Positions 32,733-44,111 of a stretch of 64,000 nucleotides of DNA are shown here, in pieces. The notes beneath the pieces are model-generated. The model did not search any database. It was not told the origin of the DNA and saw nothing but the letters and a program-made list of their open reading frames with translations. Each line of letters begins with the position of its first letter. Within the stretch, counting starts at the first letter, position 1. Source of the stretch: Hysterangium stoloniferum (Eukaryota > Basidiomycota > Agaricomycetes > Hysterangiales > Hysterangiaceae); NCBI GenBank assembly GCA_015178975.1, contig WHVD01000134.1, positions 160,845-224,844 of the forward strand. The letters are read 5' to 3'. Made by a program: the position numbers and the translations under genes.

Positions 32733-34128
32733 ATGGACATCGTTGAATCCATCATTCAGCACTTAAGAATTCGACCTGCGAATCTCATCCCATTGGACAC
32801 TGGTATTGGCACCTTAACAGTGCTTTTACTACCTCTATTGTTACTGATGTTCACAGCATTCATGGTCGCAACTAAATCTCATCGTATATTCCATTTTGCT
32901 TTGCTTCCGGTCACGACCTACGTATTATACCGTCTTACTTTCTGTTATGCCTGGATCGGATCTCAATACATGTTTGCCAATGTGGCCAAAGGTTAGTAAG
33001 CACAACAATCGCTATAATTATTTTTTAACTTAGGGTACCGCTAAAACCTATCAGCATTCTCCACCGGTATTTTATTTGCTAAAGCGTTGGATTTCACTTT
33101 CCACTCGAACGATTATTCCAAGCTAGAACACCAACAAGTCTCCTCCGGCAAACACACCCCTTCATTTACGAAGGATAGCACGTCATCGTGGATGTACCGG
33201 CAACGTCGTAATTTGGTAGAGGCATGGAATATTATGTTCGCGTTCAGAGGGATAGGGTATAAATTTGGGAAAAACATCAAGCTTCCTTCGCACCCTGAAC
33301 TATCAAAGCCTGGATCCATTTTTCTCATTCTACTACAGAAAATAACAGTCAATTTCCTCATTGTGGATATCCTGGTGTTCTTTTGGAGTTTCACCGCTCC
33401 CAACCGAGAGCCTTGGGGAGGCTCCATTTTCATCCAATCTTTACCATGGCCACAACGGTACTTAATGTCAACGATATATCATGCAACCGTGGGGTGTCTA
33501 GCCGTCACATTGCTCAACACGGGATATTATATCTATACTCTTATTGGGGTGTACATTTTATCGCAACCTTATGAGTCATGGCCGCCTCTCTTCGACAACC
33601 CGTTTGCCTCTCAATCCTTACACGATCTTTGGGCGAAGCGATGGCACGCTTTACTTACACGCTCACTATTTGTTCTCGGCGGATGGCCGGGTCAGCGAAT
33701 AGTAAGATTTTTGGGTATCAGGGGTGACATAGGCTTGGTCCTTGGGTCATTGCTTGCATCGGGGCTTTTTCATGAGTTCCCGCTGTATTCGTTGGGAAAT
33801 GACCTGGATTGGCGTATTGTGGCATTTTTTGGGATACAAGGAATAGGTCTCATACTCGAACGGCTCTGGAATAAAGCAACGGGCACCTATGTCGGTGGAT
33901 GGTATGGGGTTCTGTGGGTATATCTGTTCCTTTTTGTACTGGGCCAACCATTATGTACGTTGAGCCTTTTATCTGATTGAATTATGCTAAGATTGGCTGT
34001 TATGTTTAATAGTCACAGATTCATATGCCTCGCGCGGATTATGTAACGGAGTAGTAATTCCGTCGACGCTCAGTCCAACGAATCGAATCTTGCTTCCCTT
34101 ACTGAATCATTTGCCACAAATGGCTTGA
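32733..34128 (+). CDS. Wax-synthase-domain membrane-bound O-acyltransferase
   Basis: Three exons (32733-32991, 33055-33954, 34013-34128) joining in frame to 424 aa. Multiple membrane helices are clear (LLLPLLLLMFTAFMVA near the start; others at LLILVDILVFFW-like and GIQGIGLILERL). The box LWAKRWHALLTRSLF is the family RWHxxxR signature, and SGLFHEFP contains the likely catalytic His. Members of this MBOAT_2/wax-synthase group acylate alcohols, including terpenoid and polyketide hydroxyls, at the ER. Substrate not deducible. A decayed tandem copy lies at 37655-38800. Confidence 0.85.
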
Positions 34129-34834
34129 TTTAAGCGAACTGTTGAGGTAGGCCCATGCCCACTCAACACTCAGGACTACGGCTTAGTTTAACCAACCACC
34201 AGGGCTGACGACTTCCCCTTATTCGCATACATGTGTCTCATATTCATATATTCTGACTCACTTATATTCCGTATCCGCATTACCCATTCTTCAGTCGTTT
34301 GCGCTTGTCTGTGTCGGCTGGGGTACGTTACCTGTGATTATCTTTGTTAGAAGTTTTGCTCGTAGTACCGTGGTGTTACTTGTTATGCGAGCACCATACC
34401 GTTGTATCCGATGACCATAGAGCAACTTTACAGAACCATCTTGTTTTGCTGCGTATCTCACGGTACTATAGCTTCTTTATATATCATTTACTTTTCTTGT
34501 TAAAGTTGTTGATGGCAAAGGCAAATTCCGGAACCTTGGTGCCGCGATGATGATCCATAATTCCACACTGACGCCATATTCCCGGTTCTTGATAGATGGA
34601 GGAATTGTTCCGAGATGTTTGTAAGGTTTCTCGCACTCGTAAACAATAGTTTAGTAATTACTGTTGAAATTATTGGCGCAGTTCTAAATAAGACTCTCAG
34701 TGAGTGATAAACCTTCACTAAGAGGTTACGCGATCAGTTTCTATACCATATAGTATCCGTAAGCGAGATACAACTATACAGTTGCCCCACACTGCGTTCC
34801 AGCTTACCAAAGGTAGCTTACATAACGCCGTTAC

Positions 34835-35017
34835 TATTAAAAATAGTATGAGTTGACTCTATTGCAATACACAATATACAAGGGTTTAATAAGCTTGTAA
34901 TAAAAGTACTTTGTGTCTCAATATCTTGTGTCAGTTAGTGTAGCACCTCCTGACAATATAGGTTGGATGCTCTGGGAGGTGTATAGTGGTTCTGACACAC
35001 ATTAACCTCCAAATGCA
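34835..35017. repeat. 183-bp repeat identical to 63818-64000
   Basis: By eye the two copies are identical over all 183 bp and share the same left boundary (TATTAAAAATAG). The right boundary is unknown because the other copy runs to the window edge. It may be part of an LTR or other recently moved element. Confidence 0.8.
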
Positions 35018-35399
35018 TGGTCCACAATTAGCATCTTCATATGAACGGGCCCAAAGCTGGACTTGCAAAACGTTCCATAGTAGTATTCTCTCCATTATCG
35101 AAACGTGCTTATGAGATATACTAGTTTATGTAAGGATCCAATACGTGATTAGAACCACGGCGTTTTATTAGAACTCTACAACTTCGTCGGATCCGAGGTT
35201 TTTTTCTGGTGAAATGATGATGATTGTTGTATGACTGTTGAAATTAACTCTGGAGCTCGGAATAAAATCAAGAGAGATATAATATAATTCCCGCTGACCT
35301 GTGGTTAATTCTTAGGAAGGAGTGTAATTGTAACAGAAAACACGGATACAAATGTGCGATGTACTATATTGCACCGGATCGCCGTCATGGCCACTCAAC

Positions 35400-35545
35400 C
35401 GTCACCCTTAGAATAACTTGAGTTACACTCGCTCAACGCTACGATATACTCTGTAAAACTGTTTTAACACGATTCAAATAATTTTTCACCAAAAAAATCA
35501 TTTAGAATGAGCAAGTCTAACTCAAGTTATTTAAGGTTGAGCGAT
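35400..35545. repeat. Fold-back sequence
   Basis: Inverted arms at 35411-35434 and 35509-35532 pair over 24 nt with two mismatches and a loop of about 74 nt. Weaker pairing extends outward. MITE-like; no ORF. Confidence 0.5.
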
Positions 35546-36997
35546 CGTGATGGTGATCCTCTAATATGGTATGGTATCTGATTAAAGTGGAGCCAACTCG
35601 GCTGTGGTGAATCGGCTACACTTCTGCCCAAATGACCAAAAGTTTCCACATTCGACCGGGTTAGCAACGCCGAGCCTTCGATTAATCGGTTGTCCAACCG
35701 AGTGTTAAGTTATTATATTTAAATTATTATTTTCTTTTGCACTTAACAGCATTCATGGCTGAATGATATACCTTATAAAGAAATAGCAGGGAGGAAGGTT
35801 CCTAATTGGCCAGAGGTGAAACAGTACTTCGTTTTAAGGGTTTGTGTGGGATTGTCTGGTATTGCGGGGAGCTGGGGAAGTAATTCATGGACTACAGTCA
35901 CCTAGTTTGGCAATATTCAGATATGAGACGGTGAAAACCTTCACATACTTACTGAAGGTTATAGGTAAAATGAAGCCTCAAAACATCAGTTTGAAGGCTG
36001 TGACGTCTTGATACTAATGTAGCTGGCCAAAAAGTTTGCATATATGGTCTCCGCATGTCTCACTAGCGACTGACACTTCAATGAAACCAGCACGAGGTAC
36101 TGTGGCAGCAGAGACCGGCTGCCGGGCTACTGGCTCAATAGCAAATTTTAAGACAGACGTGCCCGGAAGTAGTAAGGCTGCCTAAATGGGAAATACGGCT
36201 GTGCATCCGCCATAAATACGTAAGACGCTTTGGCGTTTGAATAAGTATTCATTATGGTCCCGCGAGGATGATCGCGTTCTTTTGCCAACGTGACCAAACC
36301 GTGCAGCCCCCATTCAAATGTTCACAACCGTCTACTCTTAGGAAGCACTCTTGGCAGCGCGTGCTGTCAGGCCCTTTATGAACCTGTTATGGGTGAACCC
36401 TGTTTCTAAGTCATTCAATCTTGTCACATCACCGATTGAACCTCGGACGCTGGAATCTGTCTCACCTTTGCGTATTTTTGTATTTTGAAGCTCTTTAAGG
36501 CTTCATTCAGGCGTTATTTCTGAGGATTCACCGCTCGAACTTTTGTTGGGGTTTACTCAGTATGCATGTTGCCCCCTCCTTGTTCCTATTAGATCTATTG
36601 GTTCACTGGTTTTCGTAGTATCTTCATGTTCTCTCCTTAAGATCTCATCAAATACACGCTCCACTACTTCAATCATATATTGAGTTTCTACGCCTTTATT
36701 GATCGACTTCCTGTTTTAACTACCCGTAACTGAATGTTTTCTTAACCTCGCGCAGCATTCAATGACCTTTTTGGATTCTCCATCATCAAACTGTTTATTT
36801 TCTTCCCCATTTGGCCCTAACGTTCTCCACTTCTAAATTGACCTCGCTTCTCCTACGTTTCCAAAAGGGTGATACGGCCCTCGTATGCTATCGACTTTCA
36901 TGTATAAAACAAGCTGGAGTTCACCACTTTATCCCCAGTTCCTAGTACCACACACAATCACACCTTTGAAATCCATATCTTTTCGAGCGAACCAAAT

Positions 36998-37371
36998 ATG
37001 AAGGTAATGTTTTATCTTTAGTTAACTAACTATATAACTCAACAATGTCACCTGTAGTGTTTTGCTGTCCTTTTGCTTGTTGCCCTCATCCCCGCTGTTC
37101 TCAGTAACGTCGTATGTATAAATTGCACCAAACCTTGCCACCCTTGCTCACAAACATTTGCCCCCCTTCTATGTCCTCTGCTCAGCTCGTGAACAGGGCG
37201 TGCACTCAAACCTCTTGCTCCTGCCAGGGCGTCCCCAACGGCCTCTTCTGTGGTGACGGCCAGCTCAATTGTATCCCAGGGCATGTTTACCAATGCGGTG
37301 GTGACGGCCAGGACTCCTGTGATTTCGGAGTCAGGAATTCCTGCGAGCAGTGCGGGCAGCTTCAATGCTGA
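36998..37371 (+). CDS. Small secreted cysteine-rich protein
   Basis: Three exons (36998-37003, 37058-37111, 37186-37371), 81 aa. The first exon is only ATG AAG. The signal peptide is MKCFAVLLLVALIPAVLS. The mature part has ten cysteines in about 57 residues with spacing such as CTQTSCSCQG, CGDGQLNC and CEQCGQLQC at the end; an even number is expected for disulfides. No known family recognised; it is of the small-secreted-protein class often considered as effectors or defence peptides in fungi. A TATA-like box lies about 95 bp upstream. It sits between the live and dead acyltransferase copies. Confidence 0.75.
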
Positions 37372-37654
37372 TTTTGAGAAGGCTTAAATAGTGTTATTCA
37401 ATTACCATGCACCTTTTAAATGACTCGTTTCTCCAATCAAGTACAAGTACAATTGATCTCCTATGAAGTCTTTGCGTGCACAAACTCCACTATCCATGAA
37501 CAGTCGCTCATGCTGGACAATTTTATGAGGACAGGTTTTATTCAGAGGCTAATTCTTGTCATCCCAGAGCTCATTTGATTAACTTAGCTGAACTCCATAA
37601 GAACTCACCACAATCACCGTAATTTCTTTAACTTAAGATACCACTAAATCATAT

Positions 37655-38800
37655 TAGCATTCGCCGCCGCCATCTTATTTGCCTGAGTGTCTAATTTCAC
37701 CTTCTGCTCGGACAATTATTCCAAGCTAGAACTTTCGAAAAGTCTAGGCCACGAACAAGCCTCGTCCAATGAAACCTCTCCTTCATTTTAAAAGGATACC
37801 TCATGGTAATGTGTTCGGTCACATCGTAATTGAGTGGAGGGGATGTCATGTTCGCGCTCAGTCGGATACATCAGGAAAGTGGGAAGATCAGTAAGTATGC
37901 CGTCTATATTGTCTAGAGCCATCTAGGAGAGCTAGCTAGCTCGGCTAGGCACACTACTTTCGCGAGATCCCTATTTACTAGTCGGTAAAAAGCTTACTAT
38001 AGATCTAGGGAGGCTAGGGAGGCTAGGGAGTCTACATGATGGGTGTAAACATTCCCAAATCCCTGATGTATGGTATGTGTTCGGGAATGGCATCAAGATT
38101 TCTTCGCATCCTGAACTCTCGAGGCCTTCAGCCATTTTTTATATTTTACTGTGGAAATAAATAGTCAAGTGCCTCGGTGAGATTTCTCCTCATGCTCTTT
38201 TGGAACATCACCGCTTCTCATGGAGAGCCTTGGGGAGGCAACATTTTCATCAAATCTTTACTAACGGTAGTTAATATCGACGATATATCAGGTATTCATG
38301 GGATGGCTGGTCGTCGCAATGCTCAGCACGGGCTATTACCCCATGCTCTTCAAGTTGTTGCCGTCTGCATTCTCGCAACCTTATAAGTCATGACCACATC
38401 CCTTAGATAACCTGTTCGCCTCTCAATCCTTACACGATTTTTGGGTGAAGCGATGGCACGGTGTGAATTTTACTATTTGTTCTCGGATGGCCGGGTCAAC
38501 GAATTGTCGGAAATCAGGGCGACATCGGCTTGGTCTGGATCATCGGTGATGGTCGGGTTTTTTGGGATACAGGGAATAGGTCTTATACTCGAACGACTCT
38601 GGAATAAAGCAACGGGTGTCGATGTCGATGGTACAGAATTCTGTGAGTTTATCTGTTCCTTCTTGTGCTGGACCAACCATTATGTACGTTAGGCGCTTTC
38701 TTTGATTTAATTATGCTAAGGTTGAGTATCAGGTAAAATAGTCACGGATCCTACGCCACGCGCGGAATATGTAACCCAGTAGTAATTCCTCCAAGGCACA
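37655..38800 (+). pseudogene. Decayed copy of the wax-synthase acyltransferase
   Basis: Clear nucleotide similarity to the gene at 32733-34128 from the second exon to the last exon, for example the GIQGIGLILERLWNKATG region at about 38570-38620 and the final exon start at about 38740. Stops appear early (TTTGCCTGA), with frameshifts and deletions. A sequence of about 200 bp (about 37880-38090) with GGGAGGCTA repeats is inserted in it. The first exon is not found. Confidence 0.8.
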
Positions 38801-39313
38801 CATCAGGACTGGGAAATCTGTAAATACCTTAGCTAGCTTGTATAGTAGCCCACGCCTGGCTACTTACTTAGTGATATTTTTTTAATACCGAGTGGGTTTA
38901 TAATAGCTATCTCAGATGTCTGGTAGTTATGCCGGCGTCGGGCTAGGTGCTCCAGGACCACTAGGAAGACTTGTCATTATTTCCATTATTTCATTTTGTA
39001 TTAGATTAGTTTCTTAACAAACAAATAAAATTGATTGTGGATAATTATATTGAGTTATTTTTAGTTAAGTACAACATGTGGAGGGCATAGAAATGGTATA
39101 AATACACATGGACAGCCAGTCATGGCCATAGCTGGGCCAAATATTCAATGGCAGTGGCCACTGAGAAAATTTAATACATAAATAAATAAAAACAAACTAT
39201 AAACAACTTTCACACTACAATCAATGAAACAATATTACAGTTGACTGTGAGAAATACATACATATGTAGAGCTTGTTGTTATAACAAATATAGCCTGGTG
39301 AGAAAGACAACAG
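38800..39313. other. Gene-free spacer before the TE nest
   Basis: AT-rich; no gene or recognised repeat, apart from sequence that may belong to older elements. Confidence 0.4.
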
Positions 39314-40578
39314 TGTTAAGATCTAAGCTAAAAGGGGAAAGGAAGGCTCTAAGTTGGGGGTCCAATGATTGGAAATGAACTAATTGGGGGGGTGATGATA
39401 GAGATTGTACTAGTTGGGAGGTCTGACTCTATAAATGTAGTAGAGCTTGGCTTCAACTTATGTGTTGTGCCCTCAGGTAAACTGTTAGGGTGCTCCAGTA
39501 TTTCAAACAGAGTGGATAGTATGATAGAGATGAAGTTCAACACTTAGCTCAATTGACTGGTGGGCTGAAATACTAAGAGTTGTAAGGTAAGGGTTCACAG
39601 CTTGCTGAAGAATATCTTCCAGAGTATTGAGAAGGGAGAGACAAGACTTGTTACGACCGTGTTGCAACCCTATCGGTCCCGAGGTTATCGCCACTTGTCA
39701 ACGTTTCAAGTCACCATCTCGGAAACCATCAGCCCTGAAGCTGACAAATGTTTTCGCGAAGATCAAACTCTGTTTACGCCCACATCAAAATAACTCGTAT
39801 TGTCTGGTCAAACTTTGATACGTCCCCTTTATTATGTTGATCCGTTCAATCTTATGTTTCACATATGTCTATCTATAATTGTAGTCCTTGAACTATTTCC
39901 TTTTATCGTAATCCCGCTCTCGGTTATCATCGGCCTCCGAACTAATCATAAACTTCCCGTTCCTAGTCAAGCTTATTGTTAATACCGTGTTCTGCCCTTC
40001 TCCCCATTAGTATTTTCCAGACGCCTGTTACTTGTATATGAACCTGCTGTAGTTGTAGTCAAAAGGCAATCAGAATATCGACTCAGAATACCCTCATACG
40101 CCTGTATCAGTCTCATACTAAGAATCCCCCCATCCGCCTTCGCGTGCGCTCGCCCACTCCCGGCCCCGACCCCTTGGCCCAACGCTCGACTTGTCCTTCG
40201 ATTCCGATCGGTATCACACCGAAAGGTACTCATTAGGATTAGTCTTCACCCGCCCGAAATTTAAGGACACCCTATGGATATTTGCGAGGGCGTAGCACAT
40301 AAGCTGAAGCCAAGTCCTTCCGATCGGTCCCTGTCGGCCACTGACATTAGTCAGTTTTCAGTTCTTAACAAGACTGAGAACTAGTAGAGGATAATCTAAG
40401 TCAATTTTTGAACTAAAGAAATATAGCATACATACATGGAGAAGGTTTTATACTACAATGAGACAGCTGATCAAAGAAGTGAAGGGTAAAATCATGGGAA
40501 GTTGATGACAAGGCAGGGAGACTAAATGTAAAGAGTCTAAAACAGGTCATGGGGGTCCAAAATGACAGGATCCTAACA
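39314..40578 (-). repeat. LTR3-family solo LTR split by an LTR1 solo LTR
   Basis: Starts TGTTAAGATC (39314), ends GGATCCTAACA (40578) and is flanked by AACAG on both sides (39309-39313, 40579-40583). Removing the inserted LTR1 (39649-40370 plus one AGACT copy) leaves 538 bp. Orientation follows the conserved block, which here reads on the minus strand. Confidence 0.85.
39649..40370 (+). repeat. LTR1-family solo LTR, nested
   Basis: 722 bp, TGTTACGACC...TTAACA, with TSD AGACT (39644-39648, 40371-40375). Very similar to 265-986, so relatively young. Inserted in an LTR3. Confidence 0.9.
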
Positions 40579-40969
40579 AACAGCAACAATACTATGTATG
40601 TCTTCCAACATGGCATGTTGTGAGAAGCAGAAACAAGAAAGAAAAAAGGAAAAACAGTACACTTCAGGCAGAAGTAAGGAGAGGTGTGGGGGTGAGTGTT
40701 AGGGAAACCCCTACTACCTAGTATTCATACTAGGGTAGCAGGGGGGAATCCAAAGTTATATTTGAACTGCTATATATACAAACAACTATCTAACTCACCT
40801 AGCAGGAGGGAATCTGAAGAGAAACAGTCTAAGGAATGTTGGATATGGTTGGTTTGACAGCCTAGACTCAGCTTTAGAGCAGTGCGAATGTGTGACTGTC
40901 TCTCACAGTTTCTGTGTATATGGAATGTTAATGGCCATATAGAGTTGACTTCACTACTGAGTACCTAAA

Positions 40970-41042
40970 GGGTTGGTAGCTCAGTGGTAGAGCATCCAGT
41001 CTAGATTACAGATGGTCCCAGGTTCAATTCCTGGCCAGTCCA
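40970..41042 (+). tRNA. tRNA-like sequence, probable tRNA pseudogene
   Basis: 73 nt fold as a tRNA except for one arm. The acceptor stem GGGTTGG/CCAGTCC pairs fully allowing G-U, the D arm is GCTC...GAGC, the T arm is CCAGG-TTCAATT-CCTGG and the discriminator is A. Box A and box B promoter elements are therefore intact. The anticodon stem (TCCAG with TACAG) does not pair, so the anticodon is undefined. It may be a pseudogene or the head of a tRNA-derived SINE. Confidence 0.5.
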
Positions 41043-41514
41043 ATATTTTCCAATAAGGAATTCCCCCTGCAAGGTGTGACCCATAGGCACCCAGTAGTCT
41101 AAAAATAGTTAACTCTACCTAATACAGAAAGAAGCCCTTCCCACAATGGAACACTAATGCTATGAGCTCCTGAAGTTAGTCATCTACTCCTCAGAGAATG
41201 TATTAGCCAGAGTAGTTGATATCCACAAGGAGAGGGAAAGTGATGAAAGGCATGGGGTTGGACTGTGGACTCAGGGACTTCAATAAGAGGAAATGGTGCT
41301 CCCTGGGGTCTGTGACAGAGGGTCCCCTGACAGTGAGGGCCAAGGTGGATACAAGGTGTGGAGGTGGAGACAATAGTGTGGAGGTGGAAGAACCCTTGCT
41401 CTCTCCCACACTGACTACCCCAAAATGGTAATGATGACACATCTAAGATACAATTTGAACTTACAACATGCTCTGAGCTGAGTATGTGTTACACTACAGG
41501 TTATGGGCATACTG

Positions 41515-41878
41515 AAGGTGATAAAGCATAGTGTTGGAAGAGGGTTAAAGTAGATGAGATTGTGCTATGTAGGTTCTGTGGATTTAGAATAGACATTGTA
41601 TTTGGTAATGAAGATAGAGTAAATTTTGAGAGAATGAGAAAGAGACTTTGTAGATGTCAATGAATGGAGTGGGAGGGACAGGCTACAAGTGTATGATAAA
41701 GCTTGAAAGGCACAGGATCAGAAGAGGGTTAACTTTAAAGTAGATGAGATTGGGTGAAGTTCTGTGGATTTAAAGTAGACATTGCATTGGGTGTTGGAGG
41801 TTGAATATATTTCAGGAGAATAGAAAGAGACTTTGTAGACATCAATGAATGAAGTGAGAGAGACAGGTATTAGAGTCA
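41515..41878. repeat. Diverged direct duplication (~180-bp units)
   Basis: Two units share AAAGTAGATGAGATTG, a TTCTGTGGATTTA stretch and GACTTTGTAGA followed by TCAATGAATG, in the same order and spacing. Confidence 0.6.
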
Positions 41879-42959
41879 AGCATTGCTGCAATCATGTGTT
41901 CTTGTCAGACCATGTGGATCCAGAGTGGTAGAACATGGCTGTGCTTGTTTGTCACTCCCATTGTCAACATTGACTGCAAATGCCTCTCTTTGCTCAGACA
42001 AGGATTCAACAACCTCAAGAATGACCTCTCACTCCAAACACTTGTAGCATATGATGGTCATGGAACCTCCCCAATTGTTTTGATATTCTTGTTCATGGCT
42101 TCTTCAAATGTCAACCCCTTATGCAACATGGCCTGCAGCTCCATCTCATCCTCTTCATCATCCTCTTCATCATTTTCACTCTCATTATCATCACCAATTG
42201 CTGTCTTCTGTGCCCACAATGATGTTGCACAAATTCACCTGTGTCACTGGGCCCTCAAGTGCTTTCAGCAGGGGATGCTTCCATACTGGGGTCATATGCT
42301 TATGCTTGACTTCAAGGAAGAAAACTGGAGGATGGGTTGAACAGATTGCATGAGGTGTTTGCACAGAAGGAATTGGTTAATGACCAGTGCAGGATAAACA
42401 CAGACCCATCATTCATATCTGGCTTATATGTATGTATCATTCACATTCAGATCATCTGAAACTTTAGGCTGCTTTTTGTGTTTTATCCTGGCTGCACCAA
42501 AATCGTTCTCAGTGTCCCATTGCCTGTTTCTGTTAAAATAATCTGCAAGCTGGGGGAATCACAGTATGAGGACTCTCTACTGTTGGAGTGTAGCCACTTA
42601 GAGTAGAGCGGTGTAGGATATAAAACTGGTGATATAACTAAGCTTCCAGATGAGGATCCTACTCCTCAACTGGATTAGACTATATACTAGAATACATGGT
42701 CTGTGCACTGGTCTGTGCATTGCACATTCATGCATACTACAGAACTAGTGAACACTAAACTAAATATAACTATCACATGATTATAAACCAGTCAGATCCA
42801 TGCAGTCATAAGATGAGATATGAGATTAACTAATTGTTCTATTCCCATATTCTAACAGTTTCTTTTGGTTTTTCACCCTGTAACAAGGTAAATATCATGT
42901 TTAATGATATGAGGACATTAGACACATAATCCCATTATCATCTACATCTCCTGCACCAC

Positions 42960-43670
42960 TGTTAATATCTAGGGTAGGGGGAGTGATGTTGGAGGGCTGA
43001 TGGGTATTTCATACTTAACTAGGAGGTCTGGTTCTACAAAACAAGTGGAGCTTGGCTTCAACTTATGTGCTGTGCCCTCACATGAACTGTTAGGGTGCTC
43101 TGGTATTTCAGGAAGAGCAAGTAGTACAATTTTAGACTGAAGACAGTACTTATGTAGCTGAATCAACTGGAAGGCTGAAATGCTAAGGGTCATGGGGATA
43201 AGAGTTGTGGCTGGCCAATGACATCTTCAAGAGTATTAGGAGCAAGCAAAGGGGCTTAAACACAAAAGGGGTAATCTAAGTGATATTTGAACTGGAGAAC
43301 TATAGCATACATGATAGGGTTTTTATACAAAAGTATAATGGATGATTGGAAGGCCAATCAAGGAAGTGGGAAGTCATGATGGGTCAAAGAAAGCAGGAAA
43401 AGGAACAAGGGTCAAACTAAGACTAAATGTGATGAAGCACAAGTATTCTAAAGGTTGTGAGGTGGCAAAGACAACATACACATTGAATGGGTGATGGAAG
43501 AGCATCAGGATGGAGATGGGATAGGATGACCAAAAAGGTAATCTACAGATAAACATGTGTCAGGGTGCCATAGACAGTAACACCATGGTTGGGGATACTG
43601 ATAGTGGGGTGCCAGAGGGCTATAAGAGTAAAACCAAGTTGTGGGGGTCTGAAATGATAGGATCTTAACA
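42960..43670 (-). repeat. Solo LTR of LTR3 family with TSD
   Basis: 711 bp, TGTTAATATC...GGATCTTAACA, flanked by ACCAC on both sides (42955-42959, 43671-43675). Confidence 0.85.
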
Positions 43671-44111
43671 ACCACCATCTCAACATGTTGCTTATCTGAT
43701 ACCAATGGATCATTTAAAAAAATTATAACTCTATTGTACTATATATCATATTTGGCCTCCTCTTCCCCCCTCTCCCCCACCAGGTTTTTCACCTCATCAG
43801 CCCCCACACTCTCCACAGACCCCTTGTTCTCCACTTCCTCTTCATAGTCCCCATCCATATCTCACTAGAGGCATTCCAAGATTTTTGGGGCTAGAAAACC
43901 TTCAGAAAATCTTGCTATTTGGCCAAATGTTCTAAGCATTTTTTGAACTGAAAAAACTGGTACTTGGTATGACCACCTTTTGCTTTAATAACTGCTTGTA
44001 TCCTCCTAGGCATGCTTTCTATTAGATTCTGACACACTTCTGGTTGAATTGCATTCCACTTCTCCACTTTTGGTCCTATAATTCATGTACTCCTTTAGGT
44101 GGTGTTGGGTA
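43671..44111. other. TE-derived spacer
   Basis: About 43900-44090 resembles Tc1-type transposon sequence by composition and phrase (for example TGACCACCTTTTGCTTTAAT), but no reading frame survives. No gene. Confidence 0.3.

Larger units (their letters stand above)
34129..36997. other. 2.9-kb gene-poor interval
   Basis: No gene supported. Contains a 183-bp repeat (34835-35017), a hairpin (35400-35545) and, near 36900, the promoter of the secreted Cys-rich gene with a TATAAAA-like box at about 36904. Other short frames look random. Confidence 0.5.
40579..42959. repeat. TE-derived interval with hairpin, tRNA-like site and tandem duplication
   Basis: No host gene supported. A short hairpin at 40708-40744 begins just after TGTTAGGGAAA and may be the start of a decayed LTR. 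A tRNA-like sequence is at 40970-41042. Two diverged ~180-bp direct copies lie at about 41515-41695 and 41696-41878. A TCA/TCC-rich simple stretch is at 42140-42200. The longer frames here look accidental. Confidence 0.4.

Noticed and set aside
42140-42200. Possible CRISPR-like or ordered repeat array
   Set aside because: Only a TCA/TCC-rich microsatellite; no repeat-spacer structure, and the genome is eukaryotic.
41894-42340. 148-codon open frame on the + strand with a Ser-rich run
   Set aside because: The run is a TCA/TCC simple repeat, and the frame lies in TE-derived DNA; no family resemblance.
43900-44090. Calling a Tc1-type terminal inverted repeat
   Set aside because: Phrases resemble Tc1 transposons but no inverted partner or TA duplication was found.
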